Position numbers and translations under genes: made by a program. Positions 11,201 to 23,900 of a stretch of 64,000 nucleotides of DNA are shown here, piece by piece; the first letter of the stretch is position 1, and each line of letters opens with the position of its first letter. The notes beneath the pieces were generated by a model. It saw only the letters and a program-made list of their open reading frames with translations, was not told where the DNA came from and ran no database searches. The DNA comes from Cladopsammia gracilis (taxonomy: Eukaryota; Cnidaria; Anthozoa; Scleractinia; Dendrophylliidae). Location: assembly GCA_022457155.1 (NCBI GenBank), contig JAJGOT010000193.1, positions 136,501-200,500 on the forward strand, given 5' to 3'.

Positions 11201-14200
11201 CCGCATCTAATTTAGCCAGATTTTGCGGTGTTTTCTCCCTTTCTTGCAATTTTAGCACTTTCGCTTGATATTTCTGGTAATCCTACAATAACAGAAGTTG
11301 CATTATTCAAGCAAACAATGTTCAGCAAAATTCTTTTCCTGAAATGTCTGGAAAAGATGGAGAGTTGTTACAGTGTGACATGCCTTACTTGAGTACCCAA
11401 CAACCTTTTTTACAAGTTAGCCAATCAGAAAGTGCAAATTCAATTGTTGGGCATGCCTCCTCACAAAGTTGAGCACGATGGAATGTAATCTTGAAAGAGA
11501 GATCTTGTCGCTTCATACTTATCACAGGAGTGTAAAATTAGTTACAAAATGCAAAGATTTTGTTCACTTTATTGTTTCACACATATCTGCAATTATGAAA
11601 ATAAGTACTGGTAATAGTAAATATTGGACTGAGTGGAGTACAATTCAGGGACTAATTGGGTGAGTAATTTCAAATTGGCCAAGCGCGTAGCGCGAGGATG
11701 ATTTGAAATTTCGAGCACAATTACCCCTGAATTGTACGACACGAAGTTCAATTACTAATTAATCACATCAATAATAAAATTGGAAATTAAAAAGTCTATG
11801 TCGACTTTTTTGTACTAAAAGCATCTAGGATATTTTCTACCAGTTTGAAAGGAGAAGGAAAACAGCAAAATAGAACCCATTCAAGTGCAACTGATTAATA
11901 AGCATGCAACTTAGGTGTACAATTACAGCTAAAGTTGTAATTGGATAGCTGTAATTGGACACCCACGTGACCGCGCGCCAATTACGTGAGAAATAGGCAC
12001 GCAGATGACCAATCACAATCGAGAATTTTGTTATAGATGCGATTATAATAAGAATTAGCTGGTGATATCATGCAAACTCGAAAAGAAAGTTTATTGGGTG
12101 CTCAATTATGGTTAGGTGCATTGCACTTTAACTGATCATGTGCTCTTTCTTAAAATTTTGATACTGATTTTCTGTAAAGTTTCTGTAAAGTTTCAAAAGC
12201 TTAGCACTCTTGGGAGTTAAAGAGTTAAAAAGCGGCACTTTAAGATTCACTTTCCCATGTAAACAGAGCTACTTATACCTGCAGGGCTTGGTCTCTTCTT
12301 TTTATTGCTGCGTTCACACTAGGAAACACACCACTAAACCTGGATTAAAATAAAAGGTAAGTTCAATTGTTTAAATGTGGATCATTCTCAGAATAACTAC
12401 ACGTATGTAGCAGCATATGGCTGGCAACTGAAAATTAACAAAGATCTTCGTTACTTTTTCATGGGTTCTGTTACAGTCTTCTGGTTTCTACTTGCCTGTA
12501 AAAAGAAGAAAAAATATTTAAGAAATAATCCCTTTCCGAGTTTAAAATACTTCCCCGGGCTTAGCATACTGTAGTTCATTACCCAGAATACACCTCCCAT
12601 GCCACGTCTGCTGGTCTTAGCATACTGTAGTTAATTACCCAGAGTACACCTCCCATGTCATGTCTGCTGGTCTTAGCAAACTGTAATACACTAACCAGAG
12701 TACCCCCTCCCCCCTGGGCTTAGCATACTGCAGTTAATTACCCAGAGTACACCTCCCATGTCATGTCTGCTGGTCTTAGCAAACTGTAATACACTAACCA
12801 GAGTACCCCCTCCCCCCTGGGTTTAGCATACTGTAGTTCATTACCCAGAATACACCTCCCATGTCATGTCCGCTAGTCTTAGCAAACTGTTATACACTAA
12901 CCAGAGTTCCCCCTCCCCCCTGGGTTTAGCATACTGCAGAGCACTTACAAGTTCCTGTCTCAACTCGTCAAGCCTCTCAGCACAGGTTGTACATTCTTGA
13001 AGCTGTCAAAACAACAACAACAACAACAACTAATCATCATGTTAATCCACCTTAACTCATACATGTACAATGTGGCAAGGTGGTCTGATGGTGAGTGAGG
13101 GAGATGTTAAACCTGAAGGTCAGTGATTCAATTCCTGGTCTTTTGTTCGAAGTTTAAGTCTTCCCATCTCCAGATTTGTTCAATGAGCTAAAAACTAGTA
13201 AATCAATAATACAAAAATTTACAACTGAAACAGAAGCTAATAAGCATCATTTTCCAGGCTGTCAGGACATGCTATTTATACTCAATTATTTAAGGTAAAC
13301 GATGACTGATCAGTTAATTATTCTATTTCACTAACCGGCTCCTTGAACAAGTCATCTTGTGATACTGGACTTGCCGCAAGATCCTGATAAATTCGCAGTT
13401 CAGCTTTTGACAAGGCTAAAAGAAAAGAACTTTTTAGACTTGTCCATTAAATAACAATGACAACAACAACAACAAAACAACATCCAGAAATCTGGTCTTG
13501 ACTATAGCTATTAGAACACTGTAAACAGATCTATTGAATGGACTGTTAGAAGTCCCTTTTTAGATAGTTGAGTAGGTTAAAGTCATGCGAGGGAGTGGGA
13601 CTTGTGTGAGAAAATGTACTTGTAAAGGAGGCAGAAGACATTGAGAGGCTTTCTATCCTGCCTCCGCCTCCGCCTCCGCCTCCCCCCTCCACTTCCCTTT
13701 TGGCCTATTAGGTCACTCCCTTTTGTTATTTCATGGCAGACGAGATCCTGGACGGCCTGCACAGACGTTGCTTAGTATTTCAATGGGAGATGCAAAGGTG
13801 GAGTCTAGTCTTGGGAAGAGCTTGCTAGCCTGTTGGCTGATCGGGAAGTGTGGCGTGTCAGACACAGGGCCCGTTTCAAATATCGTGTTTAAGTCAACGG
13901 ATGATGATGATAATTAATAAGAATGTCACCTATACTGTTGGCAATGTTGTAAAAGCTTTGAGGTATTTGCCAGCTACACAAGGAAAATAGGCAGTAATAA
14001 CCATGGTTGTTGTCCTCAAGCTTTAGTTATAAATATCATTTTAAAATTTTGAGTGGCTGATCATGTTCACTGCAGCTGCCGGCCATAATTAAATAGCCAT
14101 GCCCGCTATATTAATGACAGCCTTGACTGTACAATTCATACCCCAATTCCTCAACCAGTTTTGGTATAAATCATAATTATGTATGCTACAGTTAGTTTCA

Positions 14201-17200
14201 CCAGTACAACATTAAATAGGGAGTTGTGAGGTTGGGTGTCAAGGTGAATCATTTAATGGAAAGTCAGAATTTTACCTGAAAGACCATCACCGTGTTTTTT
14301 GGTGTCTTTGTAAATCTTCTTAGTGGCTCCTTCCAATCTGAATTTGTTTAAAAATATAAATTTCCTTAGACAAGAAACTTTGCTCCACACCGTTACTCTC
14401 CAATTCTGTTCATGAATGGTTGCTAACCCTACACAAACACTATAAATTGAGAAAAAAAAAAACTCCTAAACTATTATTTAAGCCATGTACTCACTGATTA
14501 AATCTTGCCACTTCCCTCTCAAATTCTCTATCTCCCTAGAAAACAACAATATTATAATGACACTTGAGAACTGATGCCAAAATTGATTACATACAGTTGG
14601 TTTACTTTACATTTAAGTGTCACAGTATTAGGTAGCTTTAAAAGGTGAGATCAAGGACTCAATACTTCTTGCATATATCTGGTATCACAATGACTCCACA
14701 ACTAATGAAAGAAAAATGTTCAGAAGATTCATGATAACACATAATTATATCTTGCTTACTCTCATAAAACACAGTTTCCTCTCTTTTACTTCATCATGAT
14801 CACAGAGTATAATCCTTTGATAACTAAAAATATGTATTCTTCCAGTAAAAAATCATGTTTGTGTCACATCTCAATCAGGATTCTAATGTCAAACACTAAC
14901 AACCTTGGTCAAGGTCACATTTTGAATAAACAATATAATTTTATATCTGCTACCAACTATCACAAGACAAGAAAAAGTCTTCTGTTTAAATTAAGATCTG
15001 AATCTTACCCAAAGAGTGTTGTATTTTCTTCTTACTTTCGATTTCTTTCCTAAGCAGCTAAACATCATATTTCAATATTGTGCACAAATGCACCTGGCTG
15101 ATTTTTACTTTGAATATTAATTTTGTACTTGCTTAAAACTTACAGATGTAGAAACATTCAATCTTATTATTTTGTGAACAGAATACAAGACATTTCACTG
15201 AAAGAATTTCAAGAAGTTTCACAGTTTCTGCGTAGATAGATGACCCGTTTAACTATTTCTGTGAACTCATTATTCTAAAGGATGTCTCACGGTCTCTCAG
15301 CTGAATTTAACTGAAACTTTCAATGTATTTGAGAATTTTATCTCTTATTTTGGTTGATTAATAATTAAAAAGATAAATGTTTTCATGAATAGATATTCTG
15401 TGGGTAAAATATTTTAGCTATGCTGCTCTATTACAATGTACAAGATCATCTGGAAAAACCAAAAACAAAACAAAAAACAGACATATTAAGTAAATCTTGC
15501 ATGTAATATTGTATATTAAGCAATTTATTTGATGCCTATTGAAAATAAAAATAAAGTAATTCAAAGCATTGCTGTGACTTATTTTTGAAATCCCTGGGGA
15601 AATGGAAGATGTACCTGACGAAAGCAGATCTAGTAGCAATGCCTTGCTTGTCTAGATTACAGTAGCTTGGGATCAGAAATATAATTGCTGGCCTTTATTG
15701 ACAGCTATAAATAAATGATGAATTAATACTTCGTCTACAACTTCATCGGATAAATTATATTCAATCCACTTTGAAGAGTTACTTCAATTACCAGATTTTC
15801 GTATTGGGCCAGATTTTGGAAACACAACTTGATGGCTATGATTTCACTACCATAAATTAATACTCTATACAGCCCCACCCCCCATCCGCCACCCGGGCTT
15901 TTAATTTTGAGGAGGGGGGGGGGGGGATTGGGGGGGGGGATTAATAGAGATGGGGAGCTTATTATAATTAAGCAAAAGTTGCCAGCAGTTCATCATTCAT
16001 TTTTTTTATAATTCCTACATTTCAATAGGTTCCCACATTTAGATAAATGTCCCTAAACCATATTCTGATTTATCAAGGAAGTGTTATACATACAGTGTAA
16101 TGATTACCACATAGGTATTGGTAATATTTCCCCCAGAACTTGCATTTGAATTTGTGCTTGGATTGGTATGGTAGTAATGTACCCGTACTACAGTCTGTTG
16201 TTTACTGTTTTGATTGTGAAGGAAAGGGGGAAGGTGCTTAAAAGAGACAGAGGGGGTGGGGGGTGGGGGTGGGTGTGCTTGATAGAGGATTTCAGTATCA
16301 TAATTTGCTTAAGAGGTTACCAAGCACTATACATAACTGTGGTCACACTCAAGAACTACATTTCATTACATAGACTACGAGTAGTCTCTCTTTCCCAGCT
16401 TAGTCCGTCGAGAGAGAAACGAAAAAAACATTAGGGAACGGATAATGGCCGCGCGAAACTAGGGGCGAGGCAGGCGCGCACCTGCCTTGCCCCCAGTTTC
16501 GCGTGGCCATTATCCGTTCGCTAATGTTTTTTCGTTTCTTGCTTGATGGACTAAGCTGGGAAAGAGAGACGACTTGTAGTCTATTCATTACATGAAACTA
16601 TCAACAAATATACAATACTTCCACCAAGATTAAGTTTGGTTACAGTAGTTTGACAACAAATGGCTCCTTTAGGAGCCACCACATTAAATAAAGTCTAAAC
16701 CAATACAGTGAGTCCTTTTTTTTAGCAGCACGCGCAAACTCATTTATCGCATAAACAAGTTACAATTAAGAATGGTCGAAACAGAAAGATTACATTTTAA
16801 TAATCCATTTATTTCAATAATTGGTGTGACGATTAATCGAATTCTTGATTTATCGCGATTATGACCATTCGGTTCGATTCACGATTCTTTGCTTCCGCGT
16901 TTCGATTTTGGTTTGATTTTTGCATACCTTTTCCAGGGTGCCCTCAATGAGGTATTATATTGTGAAATCAGAACTCTTTAAAATCTGCACTTTTGATTGA
17001 TGAGCAAAGGCATTTGCAGTTTGTGCGCCATTTTGTGGTGCCTGGAAAAATTGCTGCCTTTCTACCACCCCTTGAGAATTTCCAAATAAGGCAAGCTCAT
17101 TGTCACGTTCTCAAACATGGCGACAAACTACCTAGCCTGCGTAGCTGGTGTTTTTTTTTGGTTGGCCGCACGCGAATTCAGCATCACGCGCAAAAAAACC

Positions 17201-17664
17201 GCCAGCCATGCAGGCTACGAACGACCAAGTAATTCGATCCTTTGGAAATAAAACTCTATTTTTTGGTTTAGACCACCAACATGGCTGCCGTGCAAACTAA
17301 CTATTACAGTAAGCAACATGTAGAAACTGGGTTTTCTGTGAAGACGAAAATTTAAACTTCTCCACTATAGCTGTTTCGGCGAATTTCTACTCACCGTTTG
17401 CTTCGAAGAGGGCTTTGCTTTCTTGAAAGGATTCCTTTTGTGTTAAAGTCAAATTACAAACAAATTGAGTCTGAACTTGAAAACGACAGCTGCACGCAAA
17501 ACTCACTAAAATAAAGCTTCATGATGATGAGCTTCCCGTGGTTTTAATTTAAGCTTAAGCTTTTTTTTATAATAGAAATAAAAACAAAATTTCAGCTATT
17601 AAAATTTCTGCTAGCTATTTCGGATTTATACAATGTCATCTTTTAACCTTGCTTACCAGCTCAT
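8225..17664 (-). CDS. BIN3: BIN3, bridging integrator 3 (N-BAR domain protein)
   Basis: Twelve coding exons join in phase (5' to 3' on the minus strand): 17664-17657, 17434-17395, 14535-14495, 14337-14276, 13415-13336, 13002-12949, 12495-12455, 12339-12279, 11282-11202, 10284-10222, 9296-9225, 8377-8225. They sum to 756 nt, giving 251 residues plus stop; human BIN3 has 253. BIN3 proteins are almost only a BAR domain, which dimerises, senses or bends membrane and links to actin and Cdc42/Rac-related processes. Conserved blocks visible here: MSWNPFKK at the start, DREFERE, LSKAELRIY, QKTVTEP, GVFPSVNAAIKRRDQALQ, DYQKYQAKV, EKTPQNLAKL, RIDYFEPSFEAMIR and AEIKSLSIVEDG at the end. All introns are GT-AG. 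The first coding exon is only 8 nt (ATGAGCTG). There is no SH3 domain, as expected for BIN3. The start codon is 288 bp from that of the divergent TOPAZ1-like gene. Confidence 0.92.
9463..9732. mobile_element. MITE in a BIN3 intron
   Basis: A 270-bp element with inverted ends starting CTACAAGCAATTGCAAAAA and continuing to GTTGAGACA. Inside is a second inverted pair of C-rich and G-rich runs around 9540-9560 and 9615-9630. It sits between the exons at 9225-9296 and 10222-10284. Confidence 0.6.
11638..11738. repeat. Palindromic repeat in a BIN3 intron
   Basis: GTACAATTCAGGG at the left pairs with CCCTGAATTGTAC at the right, and the arms continue through CAAATT/AATTTG blocks around a CGCGTAGCGCG centre. 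It is probably part of a larger repeat spanning about 11400-12100, which is rich in CCAATCA and GTAATTG motifs. Confidence 0.5.
12557..12936 (+). repeat. Minisatellite with alternating 56/47-bp units in a BIN3 intron
   Basis: TTAGCATACTG or TTAGCAAACTG recurs at about 12559, 12615, 12672, 12719, 12775, 12822, 12878 and 12925. The spacings are 56, 57, 47, 56, 47, 56 and 47. A long unit containing ACACCTCCCATG alternates with a short unit containing ACCCCCTCCCCCCTGGG, making a higher-order repeat of about 103 bp. The array ends about 12 bp from the exon boundary at 12949. Confidence 0.8.
13070..13145 (+). repeat. Possible tRNA-like SINE remnant
   Basis: AAGGTGGTCTGATGGTGAGT followed by GTGATTCAATTCCTGG has the spacing of a box A and a box B. 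It is degenerate and no second copy was seen in the window. Confidence 0.3.
15911..15944 (+). repeat. Poly-G tracts
   Basis: Two long G runs separated by ATT, inside the largest BIN3 intron, about 50 bp after a C-rich stretch. The run lengths should be treated as uncertain because such tracts are prone to sequencing error. Confidence 0.6.
16221..16276 (+). repeat. G-rich tract with G-quadruplex potential
   Basis: Several runs of three to six G with one- to few-base spacers, between about 16250 and 16276. On the BIN3 sense strand this is a C-rich tract inside an intron. Confidence 0.5.
16371..16583. mobile_element. Palindromic MITE with a perfect 9-bp target duplication
   Basis: A 213-bp element, almost all of it a hairpin: the left arm starts TAGACTACGAGTAGTCTCTC and the right arm ends with its inverse. 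The arms pair through TTTCCCAGCTTAGTCC, AACGAAAAAA and GGATAATGGCC to a C/G-rich centre. TTCATTACA directly precedes and directly follows the element. A 9-bp duplication points to a Mutator-like (MuDR) origin. Confidence 0.8.
17133..17217. mobile_element. Short palindromic MITE
   Basis: TAGCCTGCGTAGCTGG at the left pairs with CCAGCCATGCAGGCTA at the right, with A/T runs and CGCG next to them. It is 85 bp long, in the second BIN3 intron, about 180 bp from the second coding exon. Confidence 0.6.
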
Positions 17665-17952
17665 CTCAACTCGAAAGTCGTGTAATTTGCATGTAAAATC
17701 CTGCAATTAGAATCTCTAGGTTGGTAATCTCTAGATTTCTCATCATCAAATCTAACCAGTTTGTTTTCCTTTTGAGCAGACAGGGGATTCGCAAATCTTC
17801 GCAAACGTTCCGAATCCCTACCGAACCCGAGTTGTCGAGTGGTTTTCCATATTAGGGCAAAGTCGGTTTGCGCGGAAATGGTCCATTGGGAGGCAACGTT
17901 GTCACATGGAAATGCAATGTGCGTGAAGATGACTCCATCTTGAATGTAAACT
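17665..17952. promoter_or_regulatory. Putative shared promoter between BIN3 and the TOPAZ1-like gene
   Basis: Only 288 bp separate the two divergent start codons, so both 5' UTRs and core promoters must share this space unless further untranslated exons exist. I see no good TATA box near either start. A short inverted repeat, GGGATTCG (about 17784) and CGAATCCC (about 17812), lies near the middle. Promoter function is inferred from arrangement only. Confidence 0.55.
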
Positions 17953-20900
17953 ATGAAGGATCAACAGCGTGGCGGAAAAAAGGGAGCACCTCGTGGTCGA
18001 GGAAGAGGGCAAAGAAAACCCTTCACGGGAACAGACTTGGTGGTTACCGTACCAAACGATGAAAGAGGAGTATCTCGCCTCAAACCAGCGCCATTAGTTT
18101 CAGCTCCACGCAAGATCGTACGGCTGAGCCAAAATAAAACAGGTAACCAGACGATTTGTTGTTCCTTTACAAAAACAAGGTTCAAATTGCCCCATTTGCT
18201 GATTTTGTTTTTCATCCTAGAATCCACTGACTTACAAAAAGTGACTATTAAGTCTCTGGACGAGATAAAGCGCGAGAAAGAACAGCGCAAAGAATCGGCC
18301 GCTTCGTCCACTCCTTCGTCGCAATTTGTTACGCCTGCATCCCAGATCTGCAATGGCGCTACTGCAGAAGGTGTTAGCACAGATGTAAATGGTTCAGGTA
18401 AGTCTTGGGTAGCTTTTGAACGTTACTAATAGCACAGGAAACCATAAATTCATTAGTGTAAAAAGAATATTCAACGTGCGAGTCTTCTTTTAAAAATGCA
18501 TGTTATCTTGGTTGTCCATGCTGTCACGCGCCCTTGATCGAAGGATTCAGTCCATAATATGTTCTATAAATGTGCACCCACGGCTGAAGATAACACATGC
18601 ATTAACATTAGGAAGACTTCAAGCTTAGAAATTAGAAGCTAAGAAGTTAACATTTCATAGGAAAAACGAAGAATTTATTATTTTATCAACTGTTGTTTTT
18701 CGTGCGAAAACCACACAATACGTGTTTGTTTATTCCCAAACGCATGATTTAAGCTTAAATAAGGACCCGGTCTTCCCAAAGTAAATTTGATGGACTTTTG
18801 TTTTTTCTTTATGTACGTGGTGACCCTAACTATGTACATTTAGAAGGTGTAGTATTTTAATGTCCATAACCTTTTCTCCCTAGTCAAACCTACCTTCTGA
18901 GGCAGGGCTTGAAAAAAACTTTGATTGCAGCTTGCCCTTTGGACAAAAACAACAACAACAATTTTATTTCACACCTTCCAAACAAACAACTCTAAAATAT
19001 TTCTTTCCCCATGCATGCAGATGTTGCCTTGTTTTGGTCAAAATACACCAAAAAGTTGACAAAGTACCTTTGCTCAGACATTGCTCTTAGAACACCAGTA
19101 GTAGTAGTAAACTTTATTTAAGTGTCAATCGTTCTAACGTAATTGAAAGATTTCTTGATTTCTTCAAGGAAGAACGAATAAAATCAGTTTTTCTGCGATT
19201 ATTCCACGACAGTACAGGGTTCGAAATTAACGGTTGTCCGGTTGTCCTGGACAACCAAAATTATGATGGGGCAACCAAATTGTGCTGAGTGGTTGCCCCT
19301 TGGGCAACCCAATCTGCCATGGCACTAGTCCCTAATATATATAGATAGCCTGAGCCTAACAGCGTCGCTCTTTGAACAGAAAGCCGATGATAAACTTAAC
19401 TGAGGTGAAAGGTCGGAAGCACAAGAATAAAATTGACGACCGGGCTATCTTTTAATTTTAGCAATTCTCAAAAACAGACTTACGCGACGGTTTGCACGGT
19501 ACATTTAGACCGTACAAAAGTTCACAAAAACAACTTTTTCTCCGTCTAGAATAATTAGTACGACTAATTTCCAAATAAAATACACCTGCTGCTTATAAAA
19601 ATTGTCCAAGAAACTGATTTGGAAATCAAAATTGCAAAAAATACACAAACATATTTGCATAAGACCACGCGAGCTAGTGAAGTTTACAATTATAAAATCC
19701 AAGTCTTGTTTTGTTTTGTTTACATAAAATCGCTTTTCAACCTATGTAATGAATGAACAATAAAAATGGACAACATAATCTTCTTTCAAAAAATTTTATT
19801 CAAATCTCCAAACGTTTATGTTTAAAAGCAGAATGCGAACCATTAAGAGCTCATCGAGGCTGAGATGTCTCCGATGAAAGAAATCAAAACAACTGAATTT
19901 AATTGAGCGCGTTATAAACAATTCTCCCGAAAACTAGCGAGAAGACAAAAAAGTCAATCACAGATTGATATCAACACAAATTCCCATCGAAAAATGTATT
20001 TTGTTTTACCTTTAAGTCCCTCCACTGCTTGGAAATTGTTTAAATCTCCGCTTCTTCAGATCTGAAACCCGAAGTGACAAACATCTTCCCGCATTGCTCC
20101 CATCCTCGAAGCAAGATTTTATCTCTGAAAGCTCTTCTATTTCCACTAATAGCGGCTTATGAGTATCCCTTACTTAGTATCCCTGTCTTGAGTAGCAAAC
20201 CGCGAAAAAATTCAGGAGAATAACGACTTTAATTTGAATCGGTTTTCTCCGCTAAACACAGCAAAACGTCAAAAGTGTTTTCCCATTTCACTTGAAAATT
20301 GCAAAGATCCCGGATGTTGTGTGGCGTCATACGTGCATGTTTTGCGACGGTCTACGCGCCTGCGAGTTAGCCCTAAGCGACGGCGGCAGCGGGCACACAA
20401 CGTGCCCGCGAAACATTCCGCTAGCCATGACCATGAAAAATGACGACCATGGGTTCTATGGTTCTCTGGTTCTATGAGAATGGTGCTGTGCAGCCAGGCC
20501 TTCGGCCTGGCAAGAGCTCCGCTATTAATAAAGTTGGAAAAATATAACGGCTTGTTGTCTTTGAAGAGTTAACGATACCTAAAAGTTGTTCGAAAGTAAA
20601 ACAAGTGCGGAAGAAATAGTTGAATATCGCGTACTGCTGGAAGGCTTTTCTCTTTTCTGAATGAACCTTATGTGCTTTAACCAGCGGTTGTTATCTGTAA
20701 ACATAGTCCATGATGCACGAGTGAGATCTGCTCTGTGATGCCGCCATGTTTGTTTCCTGAAGTACGATGGCAATTTGTTGTTTGCCTGTTCTCCTTTAAA
20801 ACCTTTTTAAGTGATTATTTCTTTAATAATGTTAGTTAATATGAGCCTCTTCCATTACTTCAGCCCCGAGAAAGTGAAGGATGGTGGCGATAACAACAAT

Positions 20901-23900
20901 TTGGAACCACAAAGAAAGATGATGATCAAAGGAATGCTACGGGTGTCTCAAAATCTACAGCAGAATTAGCCGCGGCGCAAGAAAGCTCAAAAAAAAGGTT
21001 TCATACGTTTCAACAGTCGTGGAATACTGGAAGACCCTGGCTGGAATTTTACGCGAAAGAAAACACTATGTTTTGTAGTTATTGCAGACAGTTTTAGAAA
21101 GATAAATCTGCATTTGGAAGCCTGCATTTCTGAAGACATTTGAAATAAGTTTCTTGGCAAGTTTTATAAGAAGTTGATTTATGCGAGGTTCCAACGTCCA
21201 AGTTTTTTTCCCGTTGCAATACTGTAATTATGTTGATTTTTATAATATTAGTAAGGTTTGCGTGCCTGATGGACTAAAAACAACTCTCAGAGGACACAGG
21301 CTGTTCAAAACATTTTATTAAGACACTCTTGAATACAGTTCACTGTATTTTTATTTTATTTCCTTGTGAAAATTAATGAAACTCACTATTTGGCTCCTGT
21401 ATTAGTTTCTTAGCTTGAACTGGGGCAAGAGCTTGGACAACCAAAATATTCTATGGGCAACCAAACCAAGTCTTGTGGTTGCCCCAAGGGCAACTGGACA
21501 TAGAAGTAAATTTCGAACCCTGCAGTAGGAGGAACTTGAAAAAATAGGCCAGTTTTTTCAAGTTTCAATCCATTTCCATCCTGGCCATCCGCAGCCAAAG
21601 ATAACGAATGCTAGTTTCTGTGCACTAGTAGAGTATTTGTTAACAAAACTGAACCATTATTGGCAGGTTTCCATTGACATAAATGTTTTTTGGCTTTTCA
21701 AGGTGATACTAAAAATGGGCGACATAGACCCTAAATTTCCATGGGTGACATATTTATTTACATTTGTATATCTGGTTCATCTTTATTTGTAGATCATTCA
21801 AGTAGACCAGTGATAAAAACAGGTAGTGATCGTGGTTCCATCATAGCAACTCATGCAGGTCCAACTTCCTTGACAAGTGCAACCAACACAAATACAGCAA
21901 AACCGAAGTTAAGAGACTTGACCATTCCTCTTAAACCATTACAAACACTGTCGTCGGCCAATTGCAAGATCTTGCATGCCAAACCACAACAAGCTGCAGA
22001 GATTTCAAGGTATGTTTTTGATTGTGTTCCACAGAGGCAATTGTGGCCATCCCTGTGTAGATGAAATATCTCTTCATTGTAAGGAATGCAGGAATTGACA
22101 TGCTCAGGAGTTTCATGAGTTTGACAAAGTTATCAGAGCTAACCAAAATAGTTGGTCAAAATAGGCAGTTATTGGGTTTCAATTAAACATCAGAATTTTC
22201 AGGTTGCTCCTTCTAATAAAATCAATGTACTTTACTTTCATTCAGACCATCAGAAACACATGAAACGCCCATGGATTTCGACAGCAAATTGGCTGAACAG
22301 GACTTTGAATACCTTAATGATGACGATGAAGACAGTAACATTTGTGATGATTACGATGAAGAGTTTCTCCTAAGAGAACATGAAGGAGAAACACAACGGG
22401 ATCCCCAAACGGCAAGTTCTCCAAACTGCCTGGAGAGTAATGATTCCAGTGTTAATGGTGATGGACTGTCAGGTTATAATTACACTAGTGATGAACCAGA
22501 AGATGATGAAATATCGCTCCACCCTGATGATTCACTCTTTGATGAGGAGGATGAACCCGGTACAAACAATGACAGACTGCATCCAAGGTTAGTGCACATC
22601 TCATTTGTTTTGTTCTTTCAATGGCACCATCTTATTTCCCAGTGCTGGAAATAACGCCGGTCATTGGACTGAAAAATCTGAATGCTCGGACATGGTTATG
22701 CTCTGACATGATGTCCCATCATAAAAATTACTTAACTTTTTACCTTGAAATTTTTGTTAACTCATCGCATTTGATTCCAAAAACATTAATAAGAATTTAC
22801 ACTGTTTATACCATTAATTTTGCCATAAAAGGCTCTCTTGATTCGAGAAAATTCAGAAAAGTCTGTCATTTGAAATCGCCATACAATGTATTGCAAACTT
22901 TCTTATAGCAATCCAAAATGGCGGATGTCCAATCAATTTTTTAAAATGTCTGATCAAAAGGGAGGTTTGAAAGGACTGTTTCCAAAAGACAGTTTAACCC
23001 TTTCTATCCCGGAATCAATTATGGAGACATATAGACTGTATAGTTGTAACTTTTGAGTATGCCAACAAAATCCTATGGTGTGAAATCCTGTGGTGTGAAC
23101 ATTCAATTGAAAGCTCTTTGGCAGTACTTTTGAAGTTTGGTTGAATAAATTAATGACTGTTCATACCCAGCTGGTTATCTTTTTGATACACCTGTAAGCA
23201 CAAAGCTGACAAGTAATATTGTCCTTAATATTTAGATCATTGGGAAGAAGATCAGGAAGTCAATCAAGAGATTTTAGGGGGAAAATTAATGACAGGCCAA
23301 AACATTCCGAAGAAAAAAGAACGGATGATGAACCAAGAGATAACAAAGATGACAAGCAGGAAGTGTCAGGGCTTACAGAGAAAACTGAAAGTGTTCCACG
23401 AAGGTCAGATAACAGGGAAAGAAACTTCCGAAATTCTTGCCGGAGAACTATACGTGGAGAAAGAGATGATAGGCGAAGACCTAGAGATTCAAGAAATTTT
23501 GACAGAAAGAGAATTGGTGGAGCTCAGTTCAGAAGTGATGTTTCTAGAAGAGGTGGTCATGGTGCAAGGCAAGCTCCACGTAAAGGAAGTGGACCTAATC
23601 TTCCCAATGTGTTAAGTTTACCACCCCTTTTAGGTACAGGTGATGGTCTCTTGCCACTTCCAGGCAACCAAAATGTGGATTTACGTGTAATATCGCAGTT
23701 ACAAACTGCTTTATTGTTAAATAAAGCAAACATTGAGAGCAATATTAAAACAACTGTGGAAATGCTGACTAATCCTCCTCCAGTTCCTGGTGAAGTAGTA
23801 ACAAATTTCAAAGAAAGTGAATGGCAACTTTCTCAATCACATGGGTCTCAGAGCCTGCGAGGGAACTTGAAAATGGGTGACAGACAACCGACAAAAAGAA

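Noticed and set aside
17961..18380. 139-codon minus-strand ORF over exons 1-2 of the TOPAZ1-like gene
   Set aside because: A shadow of the sense exons; it crosses a good intron and resembles nothing.
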